A stretch of 64,000 bases of DNA from Pseudomonadota bacterium. Lineage in GTDB: Bacteria > Pseudomonadota > Alphaproteobacteria > Rhizobiales > Xanthobacteraceae. The stretch covers positions 1-64,000 of the forward strand of contig JAFAGM010000084.1 in the NCBI GenBank assembly GCA_023422775.1, read 5' to 3'. The position numbers were made by a program, and so were the translations under genes. Of the stretch, positions 17,424 to 26,000 are shown in pieces. How positions within the stretch are numbered: the stretch's first letter is position 1; every line of letters begins with the position of its first letter. The notes beneath the pieces are model-generated. The model was not told the origin of the DNA. It made no database searches and worked only from the letters and a program-made list of their open reading frames with translations.

Positions 17424-19415
17424 ATGGCCGGAATCCATTCACGCTCTCTGATGTGCATCGCGCTGCTCGCGGGCGCACTGCTCGGGCTCGCCGCGTCCGC
17501 CGCGGAAGCGCAGACCGCAGACGGCTACGGACCGCTGCAGATTTCGTGGGAAGTGCGCAACCGTTTCCGGCTGTTCCGCGAGGAACGGGATTTCCTGCTG
17601 CAGGTGGAGGCTGGCCGCGGCCGCAGCGTTCTCGCCGCCGAACAGGCGCTGGCAATCCAGAGCGATGGCCGCGGCTGGGCGCGCAACACGGTGAACCGGC
17701 TATGCATCGATCTCGCCGGCCGCGTCAGCGAGCCCTGCACCCGCGACAACGTCAAGGAAAGCTATCTCACGCCGATCGATCATCCGGTCGTGGTCCGCTT
17801 GACCGGCGCGGTTCCGGTGGGCGCCACCTGCGCCTGGTCGTTCGACGATGGCGACGGCCCGCAGACTTCCACCTTCGATTGCGCCGAACCGGTCAATCTG
17901 AGGGTCCGCTATGGCCGCACCACGGTTGCGACCGCCGATATATCGAGCGCGGAGGGCAACCAGCGCGCCACCGCCGAAATCACGGTGCGCGACATCTTCA
18001 TTGCCGGCCTTGGCGACAGCGTCGCTTCCGGCGAAGGCAATCCGGACCGGCCGATTGCGCTGACCGATGAAGGCTTCTGCTTCCGCTCCTACCTCGGCAC
18101 GGCAGCAGCGCAATATTACCGTCCGAGCCGCGCCGGCTACAAAGGCGGGCGGGCCTGCGAGGCGCCCGACTCGCTCGCCGTCTGGCAGCGCCGGAGCGCG
18201 CTCTGGTTCAACCCGGCCTGTCACCGCTCGCTGTACAGCTATCAGACACGGACCGCGCTGGCGCTCGCCGTGCAGTATCCGCACATCGCGGTCACCTATC
18301 TGCCGCTGGCCTGCACCGGCGCCACCATCGCCGACGGCCTGTTCGGTTCGCAGCGCGCCCGCGATTGCCTGCCGTCGAAGTCGGGCGGTGCGTGCTCGGG
18401 GAAGGTCAACGCGCAACTGGACGAACTGCGCGATGCCGTCAACGCCGCCAAGCGCCGGCAACCCGATCGCAAACTAGACCTCGTGCTGCTGTCGGTCGGC
18501 GCCAACGACATCTATTTTTCCGGGCTCGTCGCCGACGTGATCGTGGACACGAAGACGGAGCGCGCGCTGTTCCGGCGCAGCGGCGTCATGGCCTCGGTGG
18601 ACGACGCGCGCTCGGCAATGACGCGCGACCTGCCGCAGGGATTTGCAAAATTGCGCGACGCGCTGAAGCCGCTGGTCGGCGGCGACCTGTCGCGCGTGGT
18701 GTATACGTCCTACGCCAATCCGACGCTGACGGGTGGCGGAGCGCCCTGTCCCGGCGGACGCGCCGGCTTCGACATCCATCCTTCCTTCAACGCGGAACCG
18801 CAGCGGCTCGCCGCCGTATCGAACTTTGTCGAGAACGAATTCCTGCCGCAGTTGAAAGCGCTGGCGCTGTGCCAGGGCGGCATCCTGTGCCGCGATCCGC
18901 GCGCCGACCGCATGACCTTCGTCGACAGCCATCAGGCCAGTTTTGCCAGCCACGGTTTTTGCGCCCGCTCCGAGAGCGATCCGGAATTCGACCGGCAATG
19001 CTTTTCGGCGAAGGGCGACAGCTTCGATCCGGACATCGTCACCGCCGCCAGCCAGCCGATGCTGTGCGGCCGCAGCGCCGGCGAGTACCGCGCCTACCTG
19101 CCCCGCGCGCGCTGGATTCGCGACGCCAATGACAGCTACTTCGCGGCCATGACCTATCCGCAGGGCCTGCCCTCGTCGCAGCAGCCGGCCGACATCCACG
19201 ACGCGACCTGGGGGATTCTCTCCGCCGTCTATGGCGGCGCCGTGCATCCGAGCGCCGAAGGCCACGCCGCGATGGCGGATGCGGCGACGCCCGCCGCAGC
19301 GTCCGTGCTGCGACTCGACGCTGCCGTGCCTGAAGTCACCTCGCAGCCGGTGCCGCCGATACAGGTTGCGCCCGGCGTGCAGCAGCCACCGGGCCGAACC
19401 GGCGGACTGAACTAG
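17424..19415 (+). CDS. Exported SGNH/GDSL-hydrolase-like protein
   Basis: 663 residues. The signal peptide (1-29, cleavage after AEA) is followed by a ~160-residue beta-rich domain with cysteines, then an SGNH hydrolase domain: block I GLGDSVASGEGN with nucleophile S199, block III GAND at 359-362, and block V HPSAEGH at 608-614 giving catalytic D/H. The hydrolase part has many cysteines, suggesting disulfides in the periplasm or outside. It could be an esterase, lipase or polysaccharide deacylase; the substrate is not readable. Its TAG stop shares bases with the stop of the convergent DUF2147 gene. Confidence 0.82.
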   Translation: MAGIHSRSLMCIALLAGALLGLAASAAEAQTADGYGPLQISWEVRNRFRLFREERDFLLQVEAGRGRSVLAAEQALAIQSDGRGWARNTVNRLCIDLAGRVSEPCTRDNVKESYLTPIDHPVVVRLTGAVPVGATCAWSFDDGDGPQTSTFDCAEPVNLRVRYGRTTVATADISSAEGNQRATAEITVRDIFIAGLGDSVASGEGNPDRPIALTDEGFCFRSYLGTAAAQYYRPSRAGYKGGRACEAPDSLAVWQRRSALWFNPACHRSLYSYQTRTALALAVQYPHIAVTYLPLACTGATIADGLFGSQRARDCLPSKSGGACSGKVNAQLDELRDAVNAAKRRQPDRKLDLVLLSVGANDIYFSGLVADVIVDTKTERALFRRSGVMASVDDARSAMTRDLPQGFAKLRDALKPLVGGDLSRVVYTSYANPTLTGGGAPCPGGRAGFDIHPSFNAEPQRLAAVSNFVENEFLPQLKALALCQGGILCRDPRADRMTFVDSHQASFASHGFCARSESDPEFDRQCFSAKGDSFDPDIVTAASQPMLCGRSAGEYRAYLPRARWIRDANDSYFAAMTYPQGLPSSQQPADIHDATWGILSAVYGGAVHPSAEGHAAMADAATPAAASVLRLDAAVPEVTSQPVPPIQVAPGVQQPPGRTGGLN

Positions 19416-20023
19416 CGCGCTGGTGCCGGATGAGGCGCCGGCGCAGTGGTCTTCTTTGCCGCGGCCGGAGCCTTCGCCGCACCGGCGGGCGGCTTCAGAG
19501 CCGCGGCCTGCGCCGGCAGATATTTCGCAATGATGGCGGGATCGACTTGCGCCATCGCCGTATCCGGCAGGCGGGTCCAGACCTCGTCCCTGCCCAGCAG
19601 CGAGATGCCGAGATAGCCGCGCATGGTCAGCGTCTGCCCGTCGGGGCTGAGCGTCATCTTGGCCTTGTAGATCTTGCCGTCGCGCGGATCCAGCACGTTG
19701 CCGTTCTCGTATTTCAATCCGTCGCGCTTCATGTCGCGGATGAAGGAGAGCCCGAGCCACGGCGCATCCTTGCGATCGTCGGTGCACTTCGCGCAGGTCG
19801 GATTGGGGGCATCGCCGGGCTCAGGGAAGAGCTTGGCAAACGCGCCCTCGAACAGCCCCTCGCGCTCCACCACCAGGAACCATCCGACCGATTTGCCCTT
19901 CTCCATCTTCTGCCACAGCCCGGCCGCCGAGGGTTCCGCCGCCTGTGCGGCGAGTTCCGAAGCAAGCGCGAGCATCATCGCGATCGGCAGTATCAATCGA
20001 AATCTGGACAGTATGTTGCGCAT
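19412..20023 (-). CDS. Exported DUF2147 protein
   Basis: 203 residues. The signal peptide (1-28, ending AAQAAE) is followed by a DUF2147 domain: SAAGLWQKMEKGKSVGWFLV, then DPRDGKIYKAKMTLSPDG and LTMRGYLGISLLGR, a lipocalin-like periplasmic fold of unknown ligand. An inserted CAKC motif and an Ala/Pro/Lys-rich tail are visible. The ATG at 20023 has AGGTGG upstream; starting at 20047 would add 8 residues before the signal. It converges with the SGNH gene, overlapping by four bases (CTAG). Confidence 0.8.
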   Translation of the reverse strand: MRNILSRFRLILPIAMMLALASELAAQAAEPSAAGLWQKMEKGKSVGWFLVVEREGLFEGAFAKLFPEPGDAPNPTCAKCTDDRKDAPWLGLSFIRDMKRDGLKYENGNVLDPRDGKIYKAKMTLSPDGQTLTMRGYLGISLLGRDEVWTRLPDTAMAQVDPAIIAKYLPAQAAALKPPAGAAKAPAAAKKTTAPAPHPAPAR

Positions 20024-20159
20024 GGTCGCCACCTGACTAATCCACAAAATGAATGGGCGCAGACTACGGCCATTTGGAGGACGGTGCCAGTAGCCCCACC
20101 ATGACGGAACAGGCCGCGACGAGCGCGCCGCAGCCTCTCCGGTCGGTTCCTGGTCAACG

Positions 20160-21188
20160 TCAACTGACGCCGAGCTTCTTCTGCAGGCTCGACGAGGAGG
20201 TCGTGTACTGGAACACCAGCCGCTTGTCCGGATAGACGTAACGATGTGCCTTCTGCGACATCAACGCCCCCTCGTGGAAGCCGGACAGGATCAGCTTCAG
20301 CTTCCCGGGATAGGTGTTGATGTCGCCGATCGCGAAAATGCCTGGCACATTGGTCTCGAACGCAGCCGTCTCGACCGGCACCAGATTGTTTTCGAGCGCG
20401 ACGCCCCAGTTCGCCACCGGACCGAGCTTCATGGTCAACCCGAAGAACGGCAGCATCGTATCGCACTCGACCTTCGAGACGGCGTTGTCGTTGCCCTTCA
20501 TCACGGCGGCGGAGAGCTTGCCGCCCTCGCCTTCGAGCGAAGTGACCTGGCCGATCTTCAGATCCATCTTGCTGGCACTCACCAGTGCGCGCATCTGCTC
20601 GACGCTGTGGGGCGCGGCGCGGAAATCGTCGCGCCGGTGCAGCAGCGTCACGCGCTTTGCGATCGGATGAAGGTTGAGCGTCCAGTCCAGCGCGGAGTCG
20701 CCGCCGCCGACGATCAGGATGTTCTTGTCGCGGAACTGCTCCATCTTGCGCACCGCGTAGAACACCGACGTGCCTTCATAGGCTTCGATGCCCGGCACCG
20801 GCGGCCGCTTCGGCTGGAACGAGCCGCCGCCCGCGGAGATCACCACCACCTTGCATTCGAACACCTTCCCCGCATCGGTCGTAACGCGAAAGGCGGGATC
20901 GCCGATCTTCTCGATCGTCTCCACCATCTCGTTGAGATGGAAGGTCGGGCCGAACGGCTTGATCTGCTCCAGCAGTGCGTCCGTCAGGCCCTGGCCGGTG
21001 ACGAGCGGGATGCCGGGAATGTCGTAGATCGGCTTTTCCGGATAGAGCTCGGCGCACTGGCCGCCGATCTTGTCGAGGATGTCGACCACATGCGCCTTCA
21101 TGTCGAGAAGGCCCAGTTCGAAAACGGCGAACAGGCCGCACGGGCCCGCGCCAATGATCAGCACATCGGTTTTGATCGCTTCGCTCAT
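20160..21188 (-). CDS. Ferredoxin-NADP+ reductase, thioredoxin-reductase-like type
   Basis: 342 residues, cytoplasmic flavoprotein transferring electrons between NADPH and ferredoxin. FAD-binding GAGPCG at 13-18, NADPH-binding GGGDSALDW at 161-169, C-terminal FAD segment GIFAIGDINTYPGKLKL, and the C-terminal extension after it (FQYTTSSSSLQKKLGVS) typical of this FNR type. The thioredoxin-reductase CxxC is absent (ISAGGGSF region), as expected. The start at ATG 21188 removes an unconserved 127-residue upstream frame. The ferredoxin at 21810 is the natural partner; a homologous FNR and ferredoxin are known in Rhodopseudomonas palustris. Confidence 0.93.
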   Translation of the reverse strand: MSEAIKTDVLIIGAGPCGLFAVFELGLLDMKAHVVDILDKIGGQCAELYPEKPIYDIPGIPLVTGQGLTDALLEQIKPFGPTFHLNEMVETIEKIGDPAFRVTTDAGKVFECKVVVISAGGGSFQPKRPPVPGIEAYEGTSVFYAVRKMEQFRDKNILIVGGGDSALDWTLNLHPIAKRVTLLHRRDDFRAAPHSVEQMRALVSASKMDLKIGQVTSLEGEGGKLSAAVMKGNDNAVSKVECDTMLPFFGLTMKLGPVANWGVALENNLVPVETAAFETNVPGIFAIGDINTYPGKLKLILSGFHEGALMSQKAHRYVYPDKRLVFQYTTSSSSLQKKLGVS

Positions 21189-21347
21189 GTCCGCTTCTTT
21201 TCGGTTGAACCTGGTGGGAAGGCCGAAACTGTCTAGCCAACACGGGACTAACAGGAAAGCCAAATATGACGCCCGTGGCCGCGGCAAGCCCTTGCCGTGG
21301 CTCGACAAGTGGGCTGTAAGGGTCTGAGGTTCTCGGAGATTTGCCCT

Positions 21348-21803
21348 GTGAATGCCCCCTTGCGTTCCGACGCTGACCCCCGTCTGGAAGATTTTCCCTA
21401 CCGCCTGTCCGACAATGTGAGGTTTGCCGACCTCGACCCGAACCATCACGTCAACAACGCGGTCTATGCGACCTATTTCGAGACCGGCCGCGTCACGCTG
21501 ATGAAGGATCGCAGCTACGGGCTGATGCCGGACGGCGTCGCCTGGATCATGGTGCGGCTCGACATCCATTTCCGCGCCGAACTGCGCTGGCCGGGCACGA
21601 TCGAAATGGGGCTCGGCGTCGTCAAGTTCGGCCGGACCTCGGTGACCTTCGATCAGGTCGTGTTCTCCGAAGGCAAATGCGTGGCATCGGCGCGATCGGT
21701 ATCGGTGCTGCTCGATGAGGCCACCCGCAAGCCTATGCCGCTGACGCCGGATATCCTGGCAAACTTCCAGCGCTGGATTCGCCGCGGCGTGAATCCGGGT
21801 TGA
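21348..21803 (+). CDS. Acyl-CoA thioesterase, 4HBT family
   Basis: 151 residues, hot-dog fold. The catalytic region is VRFADLDPNHHVNNAVYATYFE (short form FADLDPNHHVNN, with D28/D30 as candidate catalytic acids). It probably hydrolyses acyl-CoA or acyl-ACP thioesters in the cytoplasm. GTG at 21348 is preferred because GGAG lies 9 bases upstream; the TTG/ATG frame from 21297 adds 17 unconserved residues. It is divergent from the FNR gene and stops 6 bases from the convergent ferredoxin gene. Confidence 0.85.
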   Translation: MNAPLRSDADPRLEDFPYRLSDNVRFADLDPNHHVNNAVYATYFETGRVTLMKDRSYGLMPDGVAWIMVRLDIHFRAELRWPGTIEMGLGVVKFGRTSVTFDQVVFSEGKCVASARSVSVLLDEATRKPMPLTPDILANFQRWIRRGVNPG

Positions 21804-21809
21804 CGGATC

Positions 21810-22130
21810 TCAGGCCTGCCGCTCCGGCGTCGACACCGTGAGCCCGTCGAGGTCGTCGGTCACCTTGATCTGGCAGGACAGACGCGAATTCGGCCGCACG
21901 TCGAAGCCGAAATCCAGCATGTCCTCTTCCATCGGCGTCGGCGCGCCGACCTTCTCGCGCCAGGCTTCGTCGACATAGACATGGCAGGTCGCGCACGCGC
22001 AGGCGCCGCCGCATTCGGCTTCGATGCCCGGAATGGCATTACGGATCGCGGCTTCCATCACGGTCGCGCCGTTTTCGACTTCAATCGTTCGTTTTTCGCC
22101 GGAATGGTCGACAAAGTGAATTTTGGCCAT
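21810..22130 (-). CDS. Adrenodoxin-type 2Fe-2S ferredoxin
   Basis: 106 residues. The cluster ligands fit C40-X5-C46-X2-C49-X36-C86 exactly, the pattern of adrenodoxin, putidaredoxin and Isc-type ferredoxins; C44 is an extra non-ligand. A soluble electron carrier in the cytoplasm, likely reduced by the FNR encoded 600 bases away, serving cytochrome P450, Fe-S assembly or heme biosynthesis. In Rhodopseudomonas a related ferredoxin (PuxB) is known. The ATG at 22130 is the only plausible start. Confidence 0.93.
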   Translation of the reverse strand: MAKIHFVDHSGEKRTIEVENGATVMEAAIRNAIPGIEAECGGACACATCHVYVDEAWREKVGAPTPMEEDMLDFGFDVRPNSRLSCQIKVTDDLDGLTVSTPERQA

Positions 22131-22269
22131 GATCGCTCGTGCTGCCGGAAGACGTAAAGAAGGCTACTGGCAGTCCTATAACGGGTCGATCCGTGCAGCG
22201 CCAGCGGTCGGGACGAAAACCTTGAGGTGGCATTTCTCCGGCGTTTCGCCGTTATCGCGGGCGTTCCGC

Positions 22270-22647
22270 TCAGGAACGGCGCAGGACCGCCTCGATCGCC
22301 GTCCGCGTCAGCGAAACCGCATCGCCAAGTTCGGCGAGCGGGCGGCCGGCGTCGGAGCCGCTGCCGATCGCCGCCTCCAGCCGGCTTGCTGCTTCCGCCA
22401 CGGCAAAGGCGCCGATGGCGCGGGCGGAGCCCTTCAGCGTATGCGCCAGTGCCGCGGCATCGGAAGGCATCGCGGCAAGGGTTTTGACGAGCCGGACCGC
22501 CTGGGCCGAGAACATCGCCAGCACCTCCTGCTCGAGGCCGGCATCGCCCAGCGTCATGCGTTTGAGGTGATCGAAATCGATCGGGCCATCATCGGGGACG
22601 AGCGGCGGCGATGGCATCCATTCAATCCGTTCGGGATGTGGCGTCAT
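22270..22647 (-). CDS. Stand-alone Hpt (histidine phosphotransfer) protein
   Basis: 125 residues. The Hpt four-helix signature AHTLKGSARAIGA places the phospho-accepting histidine at H69. No kinase or receiver domain is attached, so it would relay phosphate between a hybrid kinase and a response regulator encoded elsewhere, in the manner of ChpT-like or HPt relay proteins. The start at 22647 is uncertain; a second ATG at residue 11 is possible. Upstream of the giant GPR-like gene but on the opposite strand. Confidence 0.85.
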   Translation of the reverse strand: MTPHPERIEWMPSPPLVPDDGPIDFDHLKRMTLGDAGLEQEVLAMFSAQAVRLVKTLAAMPSDAAALAHTLKGSARAIGAFAVAEAASRLEAAIGSGSDAGRPLAELGDAVSLTRTAIEAVLRRS

Positions 22648-23036
22648 GGCGGAACCCAGATCGCCCTGCCGCGATCATTCCGCAGGGGCCGATTATGGCG
22701 AGCCAACACCAGATTAGTTAACGGAACGTTCTCAGACTCCGCCCCGGCCGTGTCCCGTTTTGGCCCACATGCCGCCGTTATCCACACCCCCTGTGAAAAA
22801 TCTGTGTATCCGTAAGGCCTTATGCAACAAAGCTATTAACGATGATTAAGGATGATTAAGAATGTCTTAACCGTGGCCATTTCATTCGCATCGCACTGCC
22901 CATAGGATGTTTGCGGACGGGCGGCCGGCGGGCGTGCTCGCATCCGTGGGGGGTTATGGTCCGGTTTTGTGCTTGCGGGGGCACTTTTTTGCAAGAACGG
23001 CCGGATGCGTAAAGGTTAAGAGGGCTCGGACTGCAC
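22648..23036. other. 389-base gene-free region upstream of the GPR-like gene
   Basis: Divergent intergenic region. It is locally AT-rich at 22820-22875, where four TTAA tetramers are spaced 10, 10 and 11 bases apart (see the separate regulatory entry). G-rich stretches (GGGGGTT, GCGGGGGC) lie nearer the gene. No open frame worth calling. Confidence 0.6.
22836..22870 (+). promoter_or_regulatory. Phased TTAA array with a CtrA-like box
   Basis: TTAA occurs at 22836, 22846, 22856 and 22867, that is once per helical turn. The last pair is TTAA-N7-TTAA followed by CC, matching the CtrA consensus TTAA-N7-TTAA of alphaproteobacteria. Two copies of GATGATTAAG are in tandem at 22841-22860. It is about 170 bases upstream of the GPR-like start, which would suit cell-cycle control by CtrA (inference). 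Confidence 0.55.
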
Positions 23037-26000
23037 ATGGCGAACAATCCGAAGAAAGTTAAGGATCCCACAGAAGTCGCGCTTTCGGCCATTCAGGAGG
23101 CGCTGAACATCGGCGATGCGAGCGCCGACAGCAGCCGCAATTCGCCCGGCAGCGAACTCGCTCCTCCCGGTCTGTCGGCGCCTCCGTCCTACTCCGAACT
23201 GTCTTTCGATGCGCGTGACGCGCGCGCGAGCGCGGAGCGGCCGGTGTTCGAACCGATCGAAGAGCCGCGCATTCCGCGTCGTGCCGCCAATGACGATCGC
23301 GAAACCATCGGACAGATTCTGCAGGCAATCCAGAAGGGCCGCCCTGCCCGCAGCGTCTATACGCTGGCGTCCATATTTGGAGGCGTGTGGGTCGTCGGCT
23401 GCGCGCTGCTGACGTTTGCCTTCCTCCCCTCGCTGCAGGCGGCGATCGGACAAAGCGGCGGCGTGCTGGTGCTCGCGGGACTTGCGGCGCTGTTCTTTGC
23501 GCCGGTGCTGCTGTTCTATTTCCTCGCGAGCCTCGCCTGGCGCGGCCAGGAAATGCGGATGATCGCGCAGTCGATGGCGCAGGTCGCGATCCGGTTCTCC
23601 GAACCCGAAGCCACGGCCGCCGATTCCATGGTGACCGTCGGTCAGGCGATCCGCCGCGAGGTCGCCGCGATGGGCGACGGCGTCGAACGCGCGATCGCGC
23701 GCGCCGGCGAACTCGAAACGCTCGTCGCCAACGAGGTGGCAGCGCTCGAGCGCGCCTATAGCGACAACGAAGTGCGCATTCGCGCGCTGCTGCAGGACAT
23801 CGCCCATCAGCGCGACAATCTGGTCGGCCAGGCCGAACAGGTTCGCAGCGCCATTTCCGGCGTCCAGATCGACCTGCGCCACGATATCGCGCTGATCTCC
23901 GACGCGATCGCCTCGCGCGTCGACGAAGTCGCAAAGAGCATCACCGGCGCGCTGGAAGAGCGCGGCCAGCACATCACCAGCGCGCTCAGCCATGCCGGCG
24001 ACAACATGATCCTGGCGCTCGGCGAGCGCGGCGGCGACCTGCTCGATCGCCTCGAGGAAGCAAGCTCCGAGACCACGCGCGCCGTGCTCGACGCCTCCGA
24101 GCGGCTGACCACCAGCCTCAACTTCAAGACCGGCCACGTTCACGACGAGTTCGTCGATCTCGCCGACCGCGTCCACGAGATGCTCAACGAGCGCATCGAC
24201 CGCATCACCGGCGAATTCGAGCAGCGCTCCTCCACCATCGTCGACGGCATCTCCGACCGCACCGAACAGGTCCACGACTCGCTGAAGAACTCTTCCGACT
24301 CGCTGCTGCTCGAACTCGAATTGCGCTCGGGTGACCTCGTCAACAAGATCGACGAGGCCGGCAAGTCGCTGGCGACCCGCATCCTCTCCTCCGGCGACAA
24401 GGCGGGCGACGCGCTCGACGCGACCGTCAACACGCTGGTCGCCAGGGTGATCAGCCAGACCGAGACCGCGCACGACAGCCTGTCGCTGCAGATGAACGCC
24501 TTCGACGAACTGGTGAAGGATCGCGGCGGCGAGCTCGCGGAAAAGTTCGCCCGCGACAGCGGCACGCTGGGAGCGCTGATCACGCGCCACATCTCGGAGT
24601 TCGACCGCACCGTCAAGACGTTCGGCGGCGAGATCGTCGAGCGCATGGGACAGCGGACCCAGGAGATCGGCGACAGCCTGAAGAACTACGTCGACACGTT
24701 CGACAACCGCCTGAGTTCGAACGCCGGCGAGATCACCGCCTCGCTCGATCAGCGCCTGCTGCAGTTCGAGACCACGCTCGGCACCCGCGTCAGCAACCTC
24801 GACACCTCGCTCGACGGCAGGATCAAGTCGTTCGACGAGGCCATCGACGGTCGCCTGAAATCGCTCGAAGTGACGTTCGACACCCGCGCGAAATTCGTCA
24901 CCGAAACCATCGACAGCCGCCTCGGCACGCTGACGTCTTCGCTCACCGAAGGCGCGGCCCAGGCGATCCAGTCGATCGACCAGCGGCTTGGACAGCTCAC
25001 CTCCTCGCTCACCGACGGCACCGCGCAGGCGATCGCCGCCGTCGATCATCGCATTTCCAACGTGACCGAGACCATCGACGGCCGCAGCGCCCAGTTGACC
25101 GACACCATCCAGGCGCGGTTCCAGGAAATCCAGCAGGGCATCGAGACCCGCGTCGGCGCCATCGCCGGCGACATCGATACCCGCGTTGCGCAGTTCGAGG
25201 ACCTGCTCGGCTCGCGCATCGAAGCGGTGGCCGGCCGCATCGAGAGCAGCGGCCGCCAGGCCAGCGAAGACCTGATGTCGCGTGCGGAAATGCTGTCTTC
25301 CGGAATCAAGTCGCATGTCGAGGACGCGGAGCGCGCGCTGACCAACCTCGTGGTCAACACCGCGGAGACCATCCAGACCGGCGCGCGCACCGCGCAACAG
25401 TCGCTGCTGACGGTGTCCTCCGATGTCGGCACCCAGTTGAAACTGGCATCGACCGAGGTCGAGACCGCCCTCAACGCGGTGGGCACCGGCGCCGCAGGCT
25501 CGATCCTGACCAGCGCCCGCGACGCCCAGCAGACGCTGATCGCGGCCTCGTCCGAGGCCGCCTCGCGGATCAAGTCGCTGGCCGCCGACGTCGAGCGCAC
25601 GCTCTCGGCCGCGGGCGACGCCACGGCGGCATCGGTTCTGGCCGGCGCACGCGAGGCGCAGAACACGCTGGTGACCGCATCCGCGGACGCAGCCAACCAC
25701 GTCAAGTCGCTCGCCGCCGATGTCGAGCGTTCGTTGTCGGTCGCCGGTACGGCAACTGCCGAAACGGTCACCGCCGGCGCCCGCGAAGCACAGAACACGC
25801 TGGTCGCAGCCTCCGCGGAAGCCGCCAACCAGGTCAAGTCGCTCGCCGCCGACGTCGAGCGTTCGCTTTCGATGGCCGGCACCGCGACGGCCGAGGCCAT
25901 CACCTCCGGTGCGCGCGAAGCGCAGAATGCGCTCATCACCTCCTCGACCGATGCTGCAAGCAAGGTCCAGACGCTCGCGGCCGACCTGCAGCATTCGCTG

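Noticed and set aside
21189..21569. 127-residue N-terminal extension of the ferredoxin-NADP reductase
   Set aside because: Overlaps the divergent thioesterase gene and lacks conservation; the Rossmann start MSEAIKTDVLIIGAG is at 21188.
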